Shown: positions 1-12,189 of the stretch, piece by piece
Layout: each line of letters begins with the position of its first letter
Numbering within the stretch: the first letter of the stretch is position 1
Assembly (NCBI GenBank): GCA_949361645.1
Contig: OX442417.1
Coordinates: forward strand, 9,516,815 to 9,580,814
DNA length: 64,000 bases
Source: Spongilla lacustris
Taxonomy: Eukaryota; Porifera; Demospongiae; Spongillida; Spongillidae
Reading direction: 5' to 3'
Position numbers and translations under genes: made by a program
Notes under the pieces: model-generated
Told to the model about the DNA's origin: nothing
Databases searched by the model: none
The model's input: the letters and a program-made list of their open reading frames with translations, nothing else

Positions 1-960
1 AGAAGCAGCAGATGTTAGCTACAGATGATAATACATAATAATGTCAACCCCATGTCATGCATTATTGCACTTTGTGTCATATGTGGCAAGATCAGGGACA
101 TGCTTAGGAGTATGCAGTGGACCATACCATCTTACTTGCCATGTGGCAAAGCCCAACGTTGTGCTGGTTTAGCTATTATGCATAATAATTCATTTTTAAA
201 CTGAATATTACCGGTTGTTTTCAAACGAACAATCTTAACTGACCAGTTATTTTTAAATATTATCACCTTAACCTTTAATCTCTAGGCAGCTTGCCCTTGT
301 GGTAACCTGAACTCTCAGTGTACACAGGAATTACCACAAGTGCCCAGCACATGATCATTTCATGCCTGTTTAATTATAGACAGAATCATTTCACCACAAA
401 CACTTGATAAAGCTATTAAAACATGAGTGAGTGTTTATTGAATGCCAAATTTCTTGATAAGAGTACCAAATATAGTAACAGTGCATCAATGTCCAAAGAA
501 AAGGTCACAATATATCTCCACAACAGCAGTCCTCTAAGGGGTGACCTTTTGTATTAAGTACATGTAATGTCTCATGACCCTTATACCCACAAAACATGTT
601 TGAGGGACTTTGGGTCAGACATGCAGAAATTTGTATGTAGGCTTGGATAGGAATAAACCACACTAAACCAATCTGATAATCTATGTTTCATTTATGTCCA
701 AGAAATGGGTGTTATAGAGTAGTCTATCACACACATATGTAAAAGGACAACTATTGCAAGCCCCCCTGGAGGTAAAGACCATTGTTGGCCAAACCCAAGA
801 CTAGTAAAGAGCCTATTACAGTAGATATGTTTATGAAGGGTGTGCAGGGCCAGATCCATCCTTGATGGAGGTCAGGTTGTTGGCAATGTGTTTGTTAGCA
901 TTTGCTGGATTTCTAAGGTGTGATCAGCTTATTAAGCTTAATGCCTGTTTATACAGGAAG
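1..960. other. probable NLR intron sequence, no exon seen
   Basis: No coding exon is visible. The first ~35 bases (AGCAGATGTTAGCTACAGAT and following) match the intron sequence lying ~25-30 bp upstream, in the gene's direction, of the LRR exons at 9144 and 11949. A further LRR exon of the minus-strand NLR may therefore sit just left of the window. The rest is AT-rich single-copy-looking DNA. Confidence 0.4.
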
Positions 961-1038
961 CCTGATAAAGCCTTTAAAAACATGAGTGAGTTTTTATTTA
1001 TTGACATGAGTACGTAATTAAAATTAATTTGTCCAAAG

Positions 1039-1490
1039 ATATGTTGAGTGGAGGGTATGTTGAGTGGAGGGGAGGGTATGTTGAGTGGAGGGGAGGGTAT
1101 GTTGAGTGGAGGGGAGGGTATGTTGAGTGGAGGAAGGGTATGTTGAGTGGAGGGGAGGGTATGTTGAGTGGAGGGTATGTTGAGTGGAGGGGAGGGTATG
1201 TTAAGTGGAGGGGAGGGTATGTTGAGTGGAGGGGAGGGTATGTTGAGTGGAGGGGAGGGTATGTTGAGTGGAGGGGAGGGCATGTAGAGTAGAGGGGAGG
1301 GTATGTTGAGTGGAGGGGAGGGTATGTTGAGTGGAGGGGAGGGCATGTAGAGTGGAGGGGAGGGTATGTTGAGTGGAGGGGAGGGTATGTTGAGTGGAGG
1401 GGAGGGTATGTTGAGTGGAGGAAGGGTATGTTGAGTGGAGGGGAGGGTAGGTTGAGTGGAGGGGAGGGTATGTTGAGTGGAGGGGAGGGG
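1039..1490. repeat. minisatellite array 1 (GTATGTTGAGTGGAGG family)
   Basis: About 21 imperfect head-to-tail copies of a ~21-bp unit, GTATGTTGAGTGGAGGGGAGG, with some shorter units. Long frames are open on both strands only because the unit lacks stops in those frames. The same unit recurs at 7783-8216, near 15255-15290 and at 15785-16355. Confidence 0.95.
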
Positions 1491-1776
1491 TACTTGTACA
1501 ATATCAGTGGGACCCCTTAATGACATAACTGTCCCAAGTCTGATTAGTGACAACATCAAACACTACACAAACCTAAAAGTAAAACAGTTGGATGTTACAA
1601 GAACTTGAATATGCATGCTGTCTATCCTTGCACAAAACACACATACATGTACACACACACACATACACACACTCACAATTACTAGGGCTCCACATTGGTG
1701 AATGTCTGATCATGGACAGTACAATTAGACCGCACAATAACTGGTTATTACATTACACAGCATAAGTCCATTTCAT

Positions 1777-1807
<31 letters not shown>

Positions 1808-1815
1808 CCAGGGTT
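1491..1815. repeat. flank shared by the minisatellite arrays, plus CA repeats
   Basis: The sequence after the array (CCTTAATGACATAAC, CCCAAGTCTGATTAGTGAC, AACACTACACAAACC) is found again at 8225-8420 and 16370-16860. It is followed by CA tracts and a module TGGTGAATGTCTGATCATG that also recurs near 4705, 8345, 8575, 16635 and 16765. It is a duplicated non-coding block. Confidence 0.85.
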
Positions 1816-3386
1816 CCTACACTTTCATGAAATATTTTTCCCAAAACTTTTCATACATATTAAAAGCACATTTCAAAACCAGGTTGAGTACATCGTTTAA
1901 AAATATATGATACCATAAGTGTGATTTGACATATATAAGCAATATTAAGCTAGGCACTGTTAAGCACTTTTCATCTGTTGTGTCTTAAGGCTATAAAGAG
2001 CTGCTTCTGTCTTCTGAAGCGTGCCGTATATGTAGTGGATTTTACTTGGCTGCTAACTACTGAAATAATCTTTCCTTTAATATATTTTTTGTTTTTCCTT
2101 CCCTTCATATTTGTCTGATGAATCAAAAAGTTCAGTTCTAATGGATTCAGCCCTCTTATTGAGTCCTCTATTTCATCTAAGGCTGCCTTTTGTTTTCAAC
2201 TTTCCCCTTTTCCTTGTTTCTCTCCTCATCCAAATACATGTATGCATAGTATTTCTGCTTACCACTTGACACAGAAAGCAATAATACTTTTGTTATGCAT
2301 AAAAAGGCTCTGCACTCCTTACACAAGTGATTGGTTATTGCTCTATGTGCTATAACTGTGTGTGTGTCCATATTATCAGAAATTGTTTGTTTATGGAAAA
2401 TCCTTGCTCTACTGATGCCTGCCCATGTGAAAATAATAGCCATGACACCCACAGGCCTAGCTGTTCCAGGAACGCAAAATATGAATTTGTCCTTAAACTG
2501 TCTTATACATCACATTTACTATCTTTCAACTAGAATTTAAAAAAACACAATTGCTTAGTTGGTTATGCACTGATCATTCATGAATTCTAATTCGTAGCTG
2601 CGAATCCATGGCTTCATAAAACAGCAAACTATAATTCTTTACTATTTTTACTTTTGCTACATTAAGTGATTTAAAATATGGGGCAATGCCAAATGTTGTT
2701 AGGTAAGCACATTAACATTTAGATGCAATTGCTCTGTCTGGAAGAAAGTTCCTACACCTTCACAGCTTTTAAAAGACTGGTGCTTTTGGACTACATTTAA
2801 TTGCCCGTAATTATTCAGCAGACAACTCCATATTTCCAGAAGCAAATGTTGTATGCTTAATGATCCTGTAAGAATAATACTCCTATATGAAGCAGTACAA
2901 TAGATGGAGAGTGAAATTGGAATCCTGTATCACTGTCAATAAAATAGTGATCAATTTTGGGTCCTTTCTTTACGTTCTACCCCTTTAGCATGGCTAAGGA
3001 GTGCAGCTTTGACCATTGTTTGGATCACGAAGGATTTATGGCACACCAAACATATGGCCCTGTGATTATCAGCAGCGCATATTGCCACCCAGTCCTTCAA
3101 TCCATCGTCAGTGGTCCATTAAAATTCACTTTTGAAAGTGCAAACATGTGGCATGTTTGCACTGTAAGTGAACGTGAGGAAGGCATCAATATTTTCAAGC
3201 TGATTGACAAAATAGACATTGGAAACTATAACTATATGTCTTTTGGAGAACAAAAATAAAGTTAAGACTAGTGTGTTGTGTGTGGGGATGAGAAATAATT
3301 CAGTCACGTGGATAAATAGAAGTTGTTACGCGGGAGTTACGTGCTTTTCAACAAGTCAGTACTCGCGAGTAAATTAGCACAGAATA
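1816..3386. other. no recognisable gene
   Basis: AT-rich intergenic or intronic DNA. Short frames at 2177-2540 and 2957-3259 show no recognisable domain, and I see no convincing splice-site pair or repeat structure. Confidence 0.4.
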
Positions 3387-3614
3387 AAGCCTGCCTGGTT
3401 CACAATATGACCCAAGTGCCAGCGATGCGACGCGATCGTGATGGGTTGATGCAGGAATAGAAATATTATTTCTATTTCTGCGAATGCGACGTCACAGCGA
3501 TAAAACACACCTAAGCCACGCCCGATACTAGTTGGTTATTCAAAATGATTGCCTAAGATTCATCACGTAGCATCGCGGGCACTGACACTTGCATCAAATT
3601 GTGAACCAGGCTTT
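3387..3614. mobile_element. MITE with long terminal inverted repeats
   Basis: The left end reads AAGCCTGCCTGGTTCACAAT and the right end ATTGTGAACCAGGCTTTA, its inverse apart from a 4-bp CCTG repeat. Internal positions continue to pair imperfectly (CCAAGTGCCAGCGATGCGAC against the region near 3560-3590), around a palindromic centre GAAATATTATTTC. At ~230 bp with no ORF it fits a non-autonomous DNA transposon. No clear target duplication was found. Confidence 0.65.
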
Positions 3615-4309
3615 AGATGGCACAGCTTGTGGGTACTTGCGTGTGCTTTACGCCCGTGTTAAACTCTTTGCGCGTGCGAGAGACCACTGCATAGGACTCA
3701 TAATAACTCGTATGCATGCGTATCACATATACCCCTGTCTACTGCCATTACATATGCACGCATAGAATGTTACTTTACAGTGCTAACAACAAATTAAGCA
3801 CTTCCAAATTGACTAATTATTAAGAAGTGCAAGCGCATACTAACAACACTTTATAAAAATCCAAAACTTTTCCAAAACCTTTTGTCACAGTACAATATTT
3901 CATAACTTTTCCAGGCCCTTGAAAAGGCTAAATGAAATTCCAAAACAATTCCAGGATTCCAAAACCCGTAGGAACCCACTACACAACAAAGCCCCCTGTT
4001 TGTTTTTTGTTTGTGGCAATGTGATTATAGTGCAGTGTGTAAGTATATGTGTGTGTGCATATCAGAAAGAAAAGCTTTATTGGAACCTAGGTTCTACTGT
4101 AGGTTCCATACAGGATTTGTGCCATTTCATGAAATCATTTTAAAAAATGCAACTGAATATAACACCACTTCAATAAAATGGTTGAATACCTTCCTCGAGA
4201 GTGATGTGGGTGGGCAGGTTATTAAAATAGGCTCTATTTTAACTAAATACACATGCACTCTAATTAATGGATAGTTGAACAATTCAATTGCAATATGACT
4301 AATTTACGT
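3615..4309. other. non-coding DNA; holds an empty site of a foldback element
   Basis: No gene seen. From about 3978 the sequence CCACTACACAACAAAGCCCC matches the right flank of the 16869-18605 element but has no insertion, so it looks like a paralogous empty target site. Confidence 0.5.
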
Positions 4310-4539
4310 CTGTAGTAGTCATTTTCCATACTTGTGTACTCGAGGTAAGTCTTTACAAAAGAAATACAATCTAAACAATACACACAGCCATTTATATTGC
4401 CAGTGAAGGTAACAAATGACATATTTGAAAACGCATGTACACAACTGCACTAGCTCATATTGGCTCTCAGCTTGTACCCATTTTACTCTTGAACCATACA
4501 GTAGCTTGTACACATGACCTACATGTACCAGGCCACCAT

Positions 4540-4540
<1 letters not shown>
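4310..4540. repeat. duplicated block, copy 1
   Basis: Nearly identical to 18780-19005, for example CATACTTGTGTACTCGAGG and CATTTATATTGCCAGTGAAG. With the matching minisatellites and empty site it shows that roughly 1.0-4.5 kb and 15.8-19.0 kb are related by segmental duplication. It contains a GAGGTAAGT splice-donor-like site, but no exon is supported. Confidence 0.8.
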
Positions 4541-4588
<48 letters not shown>

Positions 4589-4680
4589 CACACACACACA
4601 CACGCACACACACACACACATGCACACACACACACACACATGCACACACACACACACACACGCACACACACACACACAGA
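4541..4680. repeat. (CA)n microsatellite
   Basis: A long CA dinucleotide tract interrupted by TGCA and CGCA steps. Frames over it are repeat artefacts. Confidence 0.95.
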
Positions 4681-4892
4681 CCCACAATGACTAAGGCCAC
4701 ACACTGGTGAATGTCTGATGACACACATAGGTAGCCATGTTTTTGACCAGGCCACTCCATCCCTACATGTACAGGCAGGTGTGCTTCTATTAGAAATTCA
4801 GCTGACACTTGCTAAAATAATACAACAGCATATAAAGGACAGGGTGGGGGTGGGAGGAAACCCTACATGTATAGGTAGCACAGGTCAACTGA

Positions 4893-6007
4893 CAGTGCTG
4901 GCTCGGAACTGTAGACTTTTACAGCGATTCATTGTGTATTTAGGCGTCCCATAATTCGATAACATGCTCAGAGTGGCAATTGATTATGCTTACCTAAGTC
5001 AACAGTCCCCCTAGTGAATCTCGTCTTGTGCTTAACCAGACTGGTGCTTCTGAGTTTACAACATGAATACTTGCGCGCACCTTCGCACACGCACATTCAC
5101 AAACACAGTTAATAAGACCAATTAATACACGTGTGCTATGTAGCATACCTAGCTATAAAGTTCGAAGGGTTGAAGGTGTAAAAGCTGCATACTACACCTG
5201 CAAGTGTCATACACACAAAGCCGACAACACATATAGTACAGCTTACCTAGCGCCTCGACGTAAGTAGCGCGAACGCTAAGTGCTCCTTAATTAGGTTCAT
5301 GTAGGAAAGCGTCGGAAGCAGCTAGTTGTAAGCCACTTAAGAAAGATTTGCTAAACCATTTACAGAGGTACAAGAACCATGTATTGCTAACACACAGTAC
5401 TCTAGTACTGCTTACAGTGTAACATTTTCAAGCGTGGCTACTAAACATTCTTAATTTTCTGGTACTGTATAATAACCATGTGTGGTATTATATAGTAGCC
5501 ACGCTTGAAGATCAGATGTTACGCTATAAGCAGTACTGTGTGTTAGCAATAAATGGTTGTTGCACCCCTCTCCCTCTATTCTACAACGTAAATGGTTTAG
5601 CAAATCTTTCTGTACGAGGCTTTCCTACATGAACCCTCAGCTTACGTCGAGGCACTAGGTAAGCTGTATTATATGTGTTGTCAACTTTGTGTGTATGACA
5701 GTTGCAGGTGTAGTATGCAGCTTTTACGCCTTCAACCTTTCGAACTTTTGCTAGGTATGTGTTCGTGCATGTGCGCGCAAGTATTCGTGTTGTAAACTCA
5801 GAAGCATCAGCCAGACTACCACAAGTACATAGGGGACTGCTACATATATATATTTTATGTATGTGCTGAACTGTTGACTTAGGTAAGCATAATCAATTGC
5901 CACTCTGACCACATTATTGAATTATGGGAAGCCTAAATACACAATGAATCCCTATAAAAGTCTACAGTTCCAAGGTGTTACTTTCTACAGTTCAGAGCTG
6001 GCACTGC
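4893..6007. mobile_element. large foldback (palindromic) element A
   Basis: The two halves are inverted copies of each other. The left TCATTGTGTATTTAGGCGTC pairs with the right AAGCCTAAATACACAATGA, and TTGATTATGCTTACCTAAGT pairs with its inverse at 5880-5900. Pairing continues inward to a centre near 5450, where the TAGTACTGCTTACAGTGTAAC region pairs with 5518-5550. Arms are ~500 bp with small mismatches and indels. The right end carries a short extra copy of the terminal GAACTGTAGA motif. No ORF of note. Confidence 0.8.
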
Positions 6008-6038
6008 ACTCAAAGGTGGGGAGGAGGATTGGGATATA

Positions 6039-7486
6039 CAGTGGAGATCGTGATAGTTGAACGAAAAAAAAAAAATTGACATTAGTTTTAATGTTTATTT
6101 GAATTTAAAACAATAACCACATGTGATATTGAAAATCTAACTGCACAGATACATGGACTATACAATTGTCATCAAGTAGACAAAAAATATGGTGTGTTAC
6201 GTGACAGTCACGTTCTACCACTTTCGTTTACAGTGACCCCAGTCTTGTCAACTGAGTTTTCCTATTTATCTTCACTCAGGGATGGCGGATGAGGATGATT
6301 ATTGGGATGTAGCTTAAGCACCAACCTCTAAATGATTTGGCAGAGCCATATTCTGAACCCTGGAAACCGTTCTGTTATTGTCGAGCGATACGTAGCTTAT
6401 AAGGACTAAAAGTGTTAAGCATTTTGTTTTTCGAAGCGTTCGATTCATGCTAGATAAAGCATTCAGTTATCCCGAAGGATGATCATTGCATCGTTTGGGC
6501 CCCTTTTACAATGTACCAGCTTGTTTTTCCTTTAGAATTAGGGTTGCCTAACTTCTGGCTTTAAAAACAGCACCATTTTCAGATGAATTTCATTAAAACG
6601 ATGCCTTTATAAACAGTTATTCTCAGTTATGGCAAAGTAAGTGGGCGGTGGTACGACTCAAACCAGGAACGGTTCTTTTCTGAAGCAAGCATAATCCATC
6701 TGTGAACGACGGTGGAGAGCAAGCAAAGGGGTAGCGCGTACTTGGGCATCGCTGCAGGAGAGAAAAGTTCCGAGAGTAATCCCAGCGATGCCCAACCGCC
6801 CCACCCAGGTATGCTCTACCCCTATACTTACTCTCCGCCATCGGTCACAGCTGAAAAGAACCGTTTTCAGCTGCTTGAGTGGTACCACCGGACCGCCCAC
6901 TTTATAAGCAATAACTGATTATAACCACATGTTGTAATGAAATTCATCTGAAAATGGTGCTGTTTTTAAAGCCAAAAGTTTGGCAACCGGAATTCTAGTG
7001 GAAAAACAAGCTGGTACACTGTAAAATGGGCCCAAACAATGCAATAATCATCGCTCGGAACAACTACATGCTTCGATTAGCATGAATCGAGCGCTTCGAA
7101 ACACAAAATGGCAAACATGTATAGTCTTTATAAGCTACGTATCACTCGACAATAACCGAATGGTTTCCCGGGTTCAGAATCTGGCTCGGTCAAATCATTT
7201 AGAGGTTGGTGCTTAAGCTACATCCCAATAATCATCCTGATCCGCTATCCCTGAGTGAAGATAAATAGGAAAACTCAGTTGACAAGACTGAGGTCACTGA
7301 AAACAGAAGTGGTAGAACGTGACAGTCACGTGATGCATCATATTTTTGTCTACTTGATGACAATTGTATAGCCCATGTATCTGTGCAGTTAGATTTTCAA
7401 TATCACATGTGGTTATTGTTCTAAATTCAAAGAAACATTAAATAAATGTCACATTTTTTTCCGTTCAACTATCACGATCTCCACTG
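6039..7486. mobile_element. large foldback element B, CAGTGGAGA ends, TA target
   Basis: A ~1.45-kb near-palindrome. Left end CAGTGGAGATCGTGATAGTT, right end AACTATCACGATCTCCACTG, with TA on both sides. The arms pair over ~650 bp to a centre near 6770. Its terminal sequence resembles element 16869-18605 (CAGTGGAGAACATGGTAGTT), so the two belong to one family. TA targets and CAGT ends are typical of Tc1/mariner-type elements (established knowledge), but no transposase is present. The flank GATTGGGATA is also repeated in inverse at 7489-7500. Confidence 0.85.
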
Positions 7487-7489
7487 TAT

Positions 7490-7782
7490 ATCCCAATCTC
7501 CATTGTAGACAACCCTCTAGGTCAGGCTAAGGGGATAAAGGTACCATTCCTCCCACTACCAGCATTTTGGGATGCTAACAGATGTCACTAAATCAATGTG
7601 GTGACATAGCTGTGGCATTGAACTTGTTGTACATACATGTACATGTAGATGATAGATACGTATGCAGTGATGTATATGTACTTAGTATAGTACATGTAGG
7701 TGATGATGTAAGTGCACATAACAGATTCATATATGTCCTTTGTAATGTATATTTGACACGAATGATGAATGGACAGGAGGGT
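7490..7782. repeat. duplicated block next to minisatellite array 2
   Basis: Matches 14990-15255 closely (GACAACCCTCTAGGTCAGGC, GATGTCACTAAATCAATGTG). At ~14990 the equivalent junction reads straight through GGGATATAGACAACCC without element B. Confidence 0.85.
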
Positions 7783-8216
7783 ATGTTGAGTGGAGGGAGG
7801 GTATGTTGAGTGGAGGGAGGGTATGTTGAGTGGAGGGAGGGTATGTTGAGTGGAGGGAGGGTATGTTGAGTGGAGGGAGGGTATGTTGAGTGGAGGGAGG
7901 GTATGTTGAGTGGAGGGAGGGTATGTTGAGTGGAGGGAGGGTATGTTGAGTGGAGGGAGGGTATGTTGAGTGGAGGGAGGGTATGTTGAGTGGAGGGAGG
8001 GTATGTTGAGTGGAGGGAGGGTATGTTGAGTGGAGGGAGGGTATGTTGAGTGGAGGGAGGGTATGTTGAGTGGAGGGAGGGTATGTTGAGTGGAGGGAAG
8101 GGTATGTTGAATGGACGGGGGAGGGAAAGGTATGTTTAGTGGAGGGGAGGGAATGTTGAGTGGAGGGGGAGGGAATGTTGAGTGGAGGGGGAGGGTATGT
8201 TGAGTGGAGGGGAGGG
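7783..8216. repeat. minisatellite array 2, 20-bp unit
   Basis: About 15 almost perfect copies of GTATGTTGAGTGGAGGGAGG, then degenerate units to 8216. It is far more homogeneous than arrays 1 and 3, implying recent expansion or conversion. Confidence 0.95.
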
Positions 8217-8224
8217 GTACTTGT

Positions 8225-8548
<324 letters not shown>

Positions 8549-9060
8549 ACCCACAATAACTAGGGCCACACACTGGTGAATGTCTGATGACACACATAGG
8601 TAGCCATGTTTTTGACACACTACAGTACAATAGAGCTGCACAGCCAACACACAAATCGTTATTCCATACATGTAGCCTCACACCTCCATCATTTGTACAT
8701 TCAACGTACAGGCAGGTGTGCATCAATTGGGAAGTTGATGGGTATATGGTGTTAGGGAACGTTTGGTGTGTGAAAAGGTTCATGTACCAGGGAATAGGGA
8801 AGACATCAAATATGTCCATAGGCAAACATTGGTACCAGCTCCTGGGTCACTATGTAGGTGATGTCATGTACATGTACCCTGCACAATGACCTCATATGTT
8901 TGACATCATGTAGTACATTTTACCACAGTACATAGACCACAACCACATGTTGTATATTTGTCATCTAACCACATACTATGTCCCCTAGCAACCATTTTAA
9001 TAACTACCATTCATATCCCATAAGTACCACTTCCCAGATTACACTCATAATGATACTTAC
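8549..9060. other. NLR intron, LRR-unit flank
   Basis: No exon. It contains segments (CATACATGTAGCCTCACACC, GTACAGGCAGGTGTGCATC) shared with 11400-11430 and 24945-24970, i.e. intron sequence duplicated along with the LRR exons. Confidence 0.5.
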
Positions 9061-9144
9061 TCCAGGTGTTGTAGATTGAACATATGAGGGGCTGCCTCTG
9101 AAAACGCTTCCATGCCAACATCTCCAATATTATTACCACCAAAG
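9061..9144 (-). CDS. NLR exon: leucine-rich repeat (84 bp)
   Basis: An 84-bp exon between an acceptor CCCTACAG and a donor GTAAGT, entered and left in phase 2, so it adds exactly 28 residues. The translation runs FGGNNIGDVGMEAFSEAAPH then MFNLQHL, the N-x-I-x-D-x-G...L..L pattern of ribonuclease-inhibitor-type LRRs found at the C-terminus of NLRs. It is closely similar to the exon at 11866-11949 in both coding and flanking intron sequence, so the two arose by duplication. It is assigned to the minus-strand NLR whose NACHT exon is at 32497-34099 because strand, phase and type agree; transcript evidence would be needed to prove it. More exons are expected further left. Confidence 0.75.
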
Positions 9145-9317
9145 CTGTAGGGAGAAACAAAACATGCAGCAGATGTCAATGACAGATCATACATGTACAT
9201 GTACACTGTAATTCTATTGTACATATATTCATTACAGTACAAACACAATGTGTGTACATGTACATACACAGTATGACCATACCATAGTCATAACTCTAGT
9301 TATACTAGTGATACAGG

Positions 9318-9700
9318 TGACAACCTACTTGTACTCTCGTGGTGTGCAGACATTGGCAAAGGCCTTTTCCATCGATACCAGACTCCTCCTCGTCTCCAAA
9401 GTTTTCCAAGTGTGTAGGGTAGTTCCAATGAGTGCACACCACGAGAGTACTTGTAAGTAGGTTGTCAGCATTGTGGCTTCGGCTAAAGATAGCGTGAGGT
9501 GGCCAGTCTACACGCACATGTAAGTTGACGTATGAAACTCTACATATATGACAGTCTGGGATGAGGAAGAGTTTTACGCTGAAAACGAAATGGTGTATGG
9601 AAAGTTTTACAATTTTTTTTTTACAAAAGTATACGATTACCAGGTTTTCAGGTAATGACTAGTGCATGCGTGCGCCCTGTTTTTCACCCCTCCAGTAACT
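9318..9700. repeat. partial copy of foldback family C
   Basis: Half of the inverted-repeat element seen complete at 13129-13817: ACAACCTACTTGTACTCTCG, the centre GGCAAAGGCCTTTTCCATCG, and the arm out to CAGGTTTTCAGGTAATGACT. The left arm is missing. Confidence 0.75.
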
Positions 9701-9730
9701 TCAATAAAGACAGGGCCTGGGGACAAGGTC

Positions 9731-9731
9731 T

Positions 9732-9775
<44 letters not shown>

Positions 9776-9850
9776 TACACACACACACTCTCACACACAC
9801 ACACACACTCTTACACACACACTCTCACACACACACACACACACACATAG
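9731..9850. repeat. (CA)n / (CACTCT) microsatellite
   Basis: CA tracts with interspersed CTCT and CTTA interruptions. Confidence 0.95.
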
Positions 9851-10790
9851 TTATAATCATATACACCACATCTCCTAACCCTTAGAGGTCATGGTGTGTT
9901 TGTAGCTACATGTACATCTACTAGCTCAAGGATGCACATACATGTACAGAGTGTTTCACATGTACATGTAGCTCAAGGATCAAGGGTGATGTAGATTTGA
10001 TCTTCTTACACATTTTGTAATTTCCCTAATGAACATGATACACTTAAGATGGTGCTAGAGAAACAGTTCAAACTACTAAAAATAAATAAATTATAACCTG
10101 GGACTGAACCTTCAAACATGAGTAGTGTATCACATGCATATGTACAGGGGAACTAACCCTCCTCCCCCTTGAATGTAACATAATACACATGTAAATGTGT
10201 ACATACATGTACAGGGTGTTTCACAATCAAGGAAATTGTTTATAAATTAACCATAAGCATTTAATTAACTGGTGCTGTAAAGTAAAGAAGACATGTTGGT
10301 GAAATAATCTTAATTAATGTTCATAAAAGTCTCAAAACTCCTATTAACTCAATTGTTAATAAATGTAGGATGGGTACTTAGTTAAATACTGCAAACTGTA
10401 TTTAATTAAATACTTCCATTGAGATGTTATTCAAAATTGAAATCTTCATTTTTGATTTTCGCAATATACTTGATTTAGAAGGCATTGTTTCTTGACTTAG
10501 TGGTTTGCATTTATTAATAATTTCAGCCAGGTTGGTATTATTAATATTGGAAGCCTGTAAAATTGTATGCTTCTAATTAGGTGTCCTCAAGATATATTAA
10601 TTCATATTCGTTAATTGTAATCCCTTTGATTTTGGTTAATTAATTTAAAATTAGTATTTAGTTTGTTACATCAACATTTAAGCACGCGTTATTAGAGCAC
10701 TTGGCAATGATTAACTGTTTGTGCTCAATTGTGAAACACCCTGTGTATATGCTCCAGTGTTGTATGTAAAGGAAGGCTTGGAACAACTGG
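9851..10790. repeat. duplicated 0.9-kb AT-rich block, copy 1
   Basis: Nearly identical to 13885-14815 (TAGTTATAATCATATACACC, ATGGTGCTAGAGAAACAGTT, GCTCCAGTGTTGTATGTAAA). Its first ~100 bp also occur at 12637-12760. No coding signal. Confidence 0.85.
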
Positions 10791-11865
10791 CTGTAAAATG
10801 TATGAGCTATGATTGTAGTATGCATATCATTCAGAGGGGATTGTACATACATGTAAATGTACAGCTAATCTAGTGGTCAGTTACACAATGAATAAATCCA
10901 ATCACTGATCCATTGCAAAAAAGTGTAATGATGCAGGTTTCACAAAGTTTTCCTAACAGTGTCAAAAATTAATAAAGTGTTTGGAATTCTACAAACTTTA
11001 TTAAACCTACAAGTATGTTAACATTTGTAAGACTTTGGGCTACTGTAGTATGGCACTTTTTGTTACCATGGTGATGTAGGTGGAGTTAACAGCACTACAC
11101 ATCAGTGACATTCTGACAAGCCTACAACCTACATGTACACTTAATAATTGGGACAGATGTCAGCTACAGATGATAATGGTTAGAATACAAATGTACATGC
11201 ATACATTATACTATGACTATACGAAACCACACCTTCTTTGCACATGGATACATGTGTATAGTCATAAATATCTACAGGTACTGGAATATCACACCATGCT
11301 TGTAACATGATAAGTCATGTATGACAAAGGTCTGCACATGTACATACAGAAGGGAGGGGCATTCCCAACACCCTAACATACATACATATGACCTCCCATG
11401 TACAGGCAGGTGTGCATCTATTAGGAAGGTGTACATGTAGGTAGGTCACTCTCCTTGTACAGAGAGGATGATTATTAATGTGGTCTCCAGTAAAACAGAT
11501 CAGTACAGGGAGGGGGACCTTCCAGTCTATCATGTGCATATTATTCAGTTGGTGTGCACAGGCCAGGCTGCACCAATGGTCATCTACTATTCTCAGGGAT
11601 CCTGTGTTAAAGCAACTCTGTGTGTGCATGTGTGTACATGTGGGTAGTGAGGTCAGTTGTAATAATGCTGGTGTGCAAATCAACGTAGCAGTCTACCTAT
11701 ATGTGTACAAGGTAACAGCCCCTCCCCTTTGTACCATGACCACACCCTCCCACCATGTACCCCACCTCCATGCTTATAACTGGTGGTGCAGAAGGAACAG
11801 ATGGTGCAGAATTAACACCCATATATCCCACAATTACCAAAAAGAACACTAACAATGATACTTAC
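10791..11865. other. NLR intron with duplicated LRR-unit sequence
   Basis: Between 11140 and 11700 are pieces also found at 12000-12170, 24830-24960 and 26320-26460 (GATGTCAGCTACAGATGATA, GTCATGTATGACAAAGGTCT, GGCCAGGCTGCACCAATGGT). These are intron fragments copied with LRR exons; no exon is visible here. Confidence 0.5.
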
Positions 11866-11949
11866 TCCAGGGTTTGGAGATTGGACATATGAGGGGCTGC
11901 TTTGATAAATGATTCAATGCCTGAATCTCCAATATTATTACCACTAAAG
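11866..11949 (-). CDS. NLR exon: leucine-rich repeat (84 bp)
   Basis: Acceptor CCCTACAG and donor GTAAGT bound an 84-bp, phase 2-2 exon. The peptide begins FSGNNIGDSGIESFIKAAPH and ends MSNLQTL, an RI-type LRR. It aligns without gaps to the 9061-9144 exon, and the ~40 bp of intron upstream of the acceptor are almost identical, so it is a recent tandem exon duplication. LRR exons of this kind form the ligand-sensing or autoinhibitory C-terminus of NLRs (established knowledge). Same strand and phase as the NACHT gene upstream; membership of that gene is inferred. Confidence 0.75.
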
Positions 11950-12189
11950 CTGTAGGGAGAAACAAAACATGCAACAGATGTCAGCTACAGAAGATAATTC
12001 TATTGTAATGGTTAGAATACATGTGTACAGACCATACCAAAGACCACACCTTCCATGTACATGGATATACTAAACAACATCTACACCTACAAGCATATCA
12101 CATCATGCTTGTAACAGGATAGGTCATGTATGGCAAAGGTCTGTTGATGGTATTCCAAACACAACCTATATACATAAACCCCTCCCCTT

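Noticed and set aside
924..1559. Long open frames (LPSTQHT / GGYVEWR repeats) over the minisatellites
   Set aside because: They arise in several frames on both strands from a stop-free ~21-bp repeat unit; no non-repeat coding sequence adjoins them.
7783..8100. A CRISPR-like regular array
   Set aside because: The 20-bp units abut with no spacers; it is a minisatellite in animal DNA.
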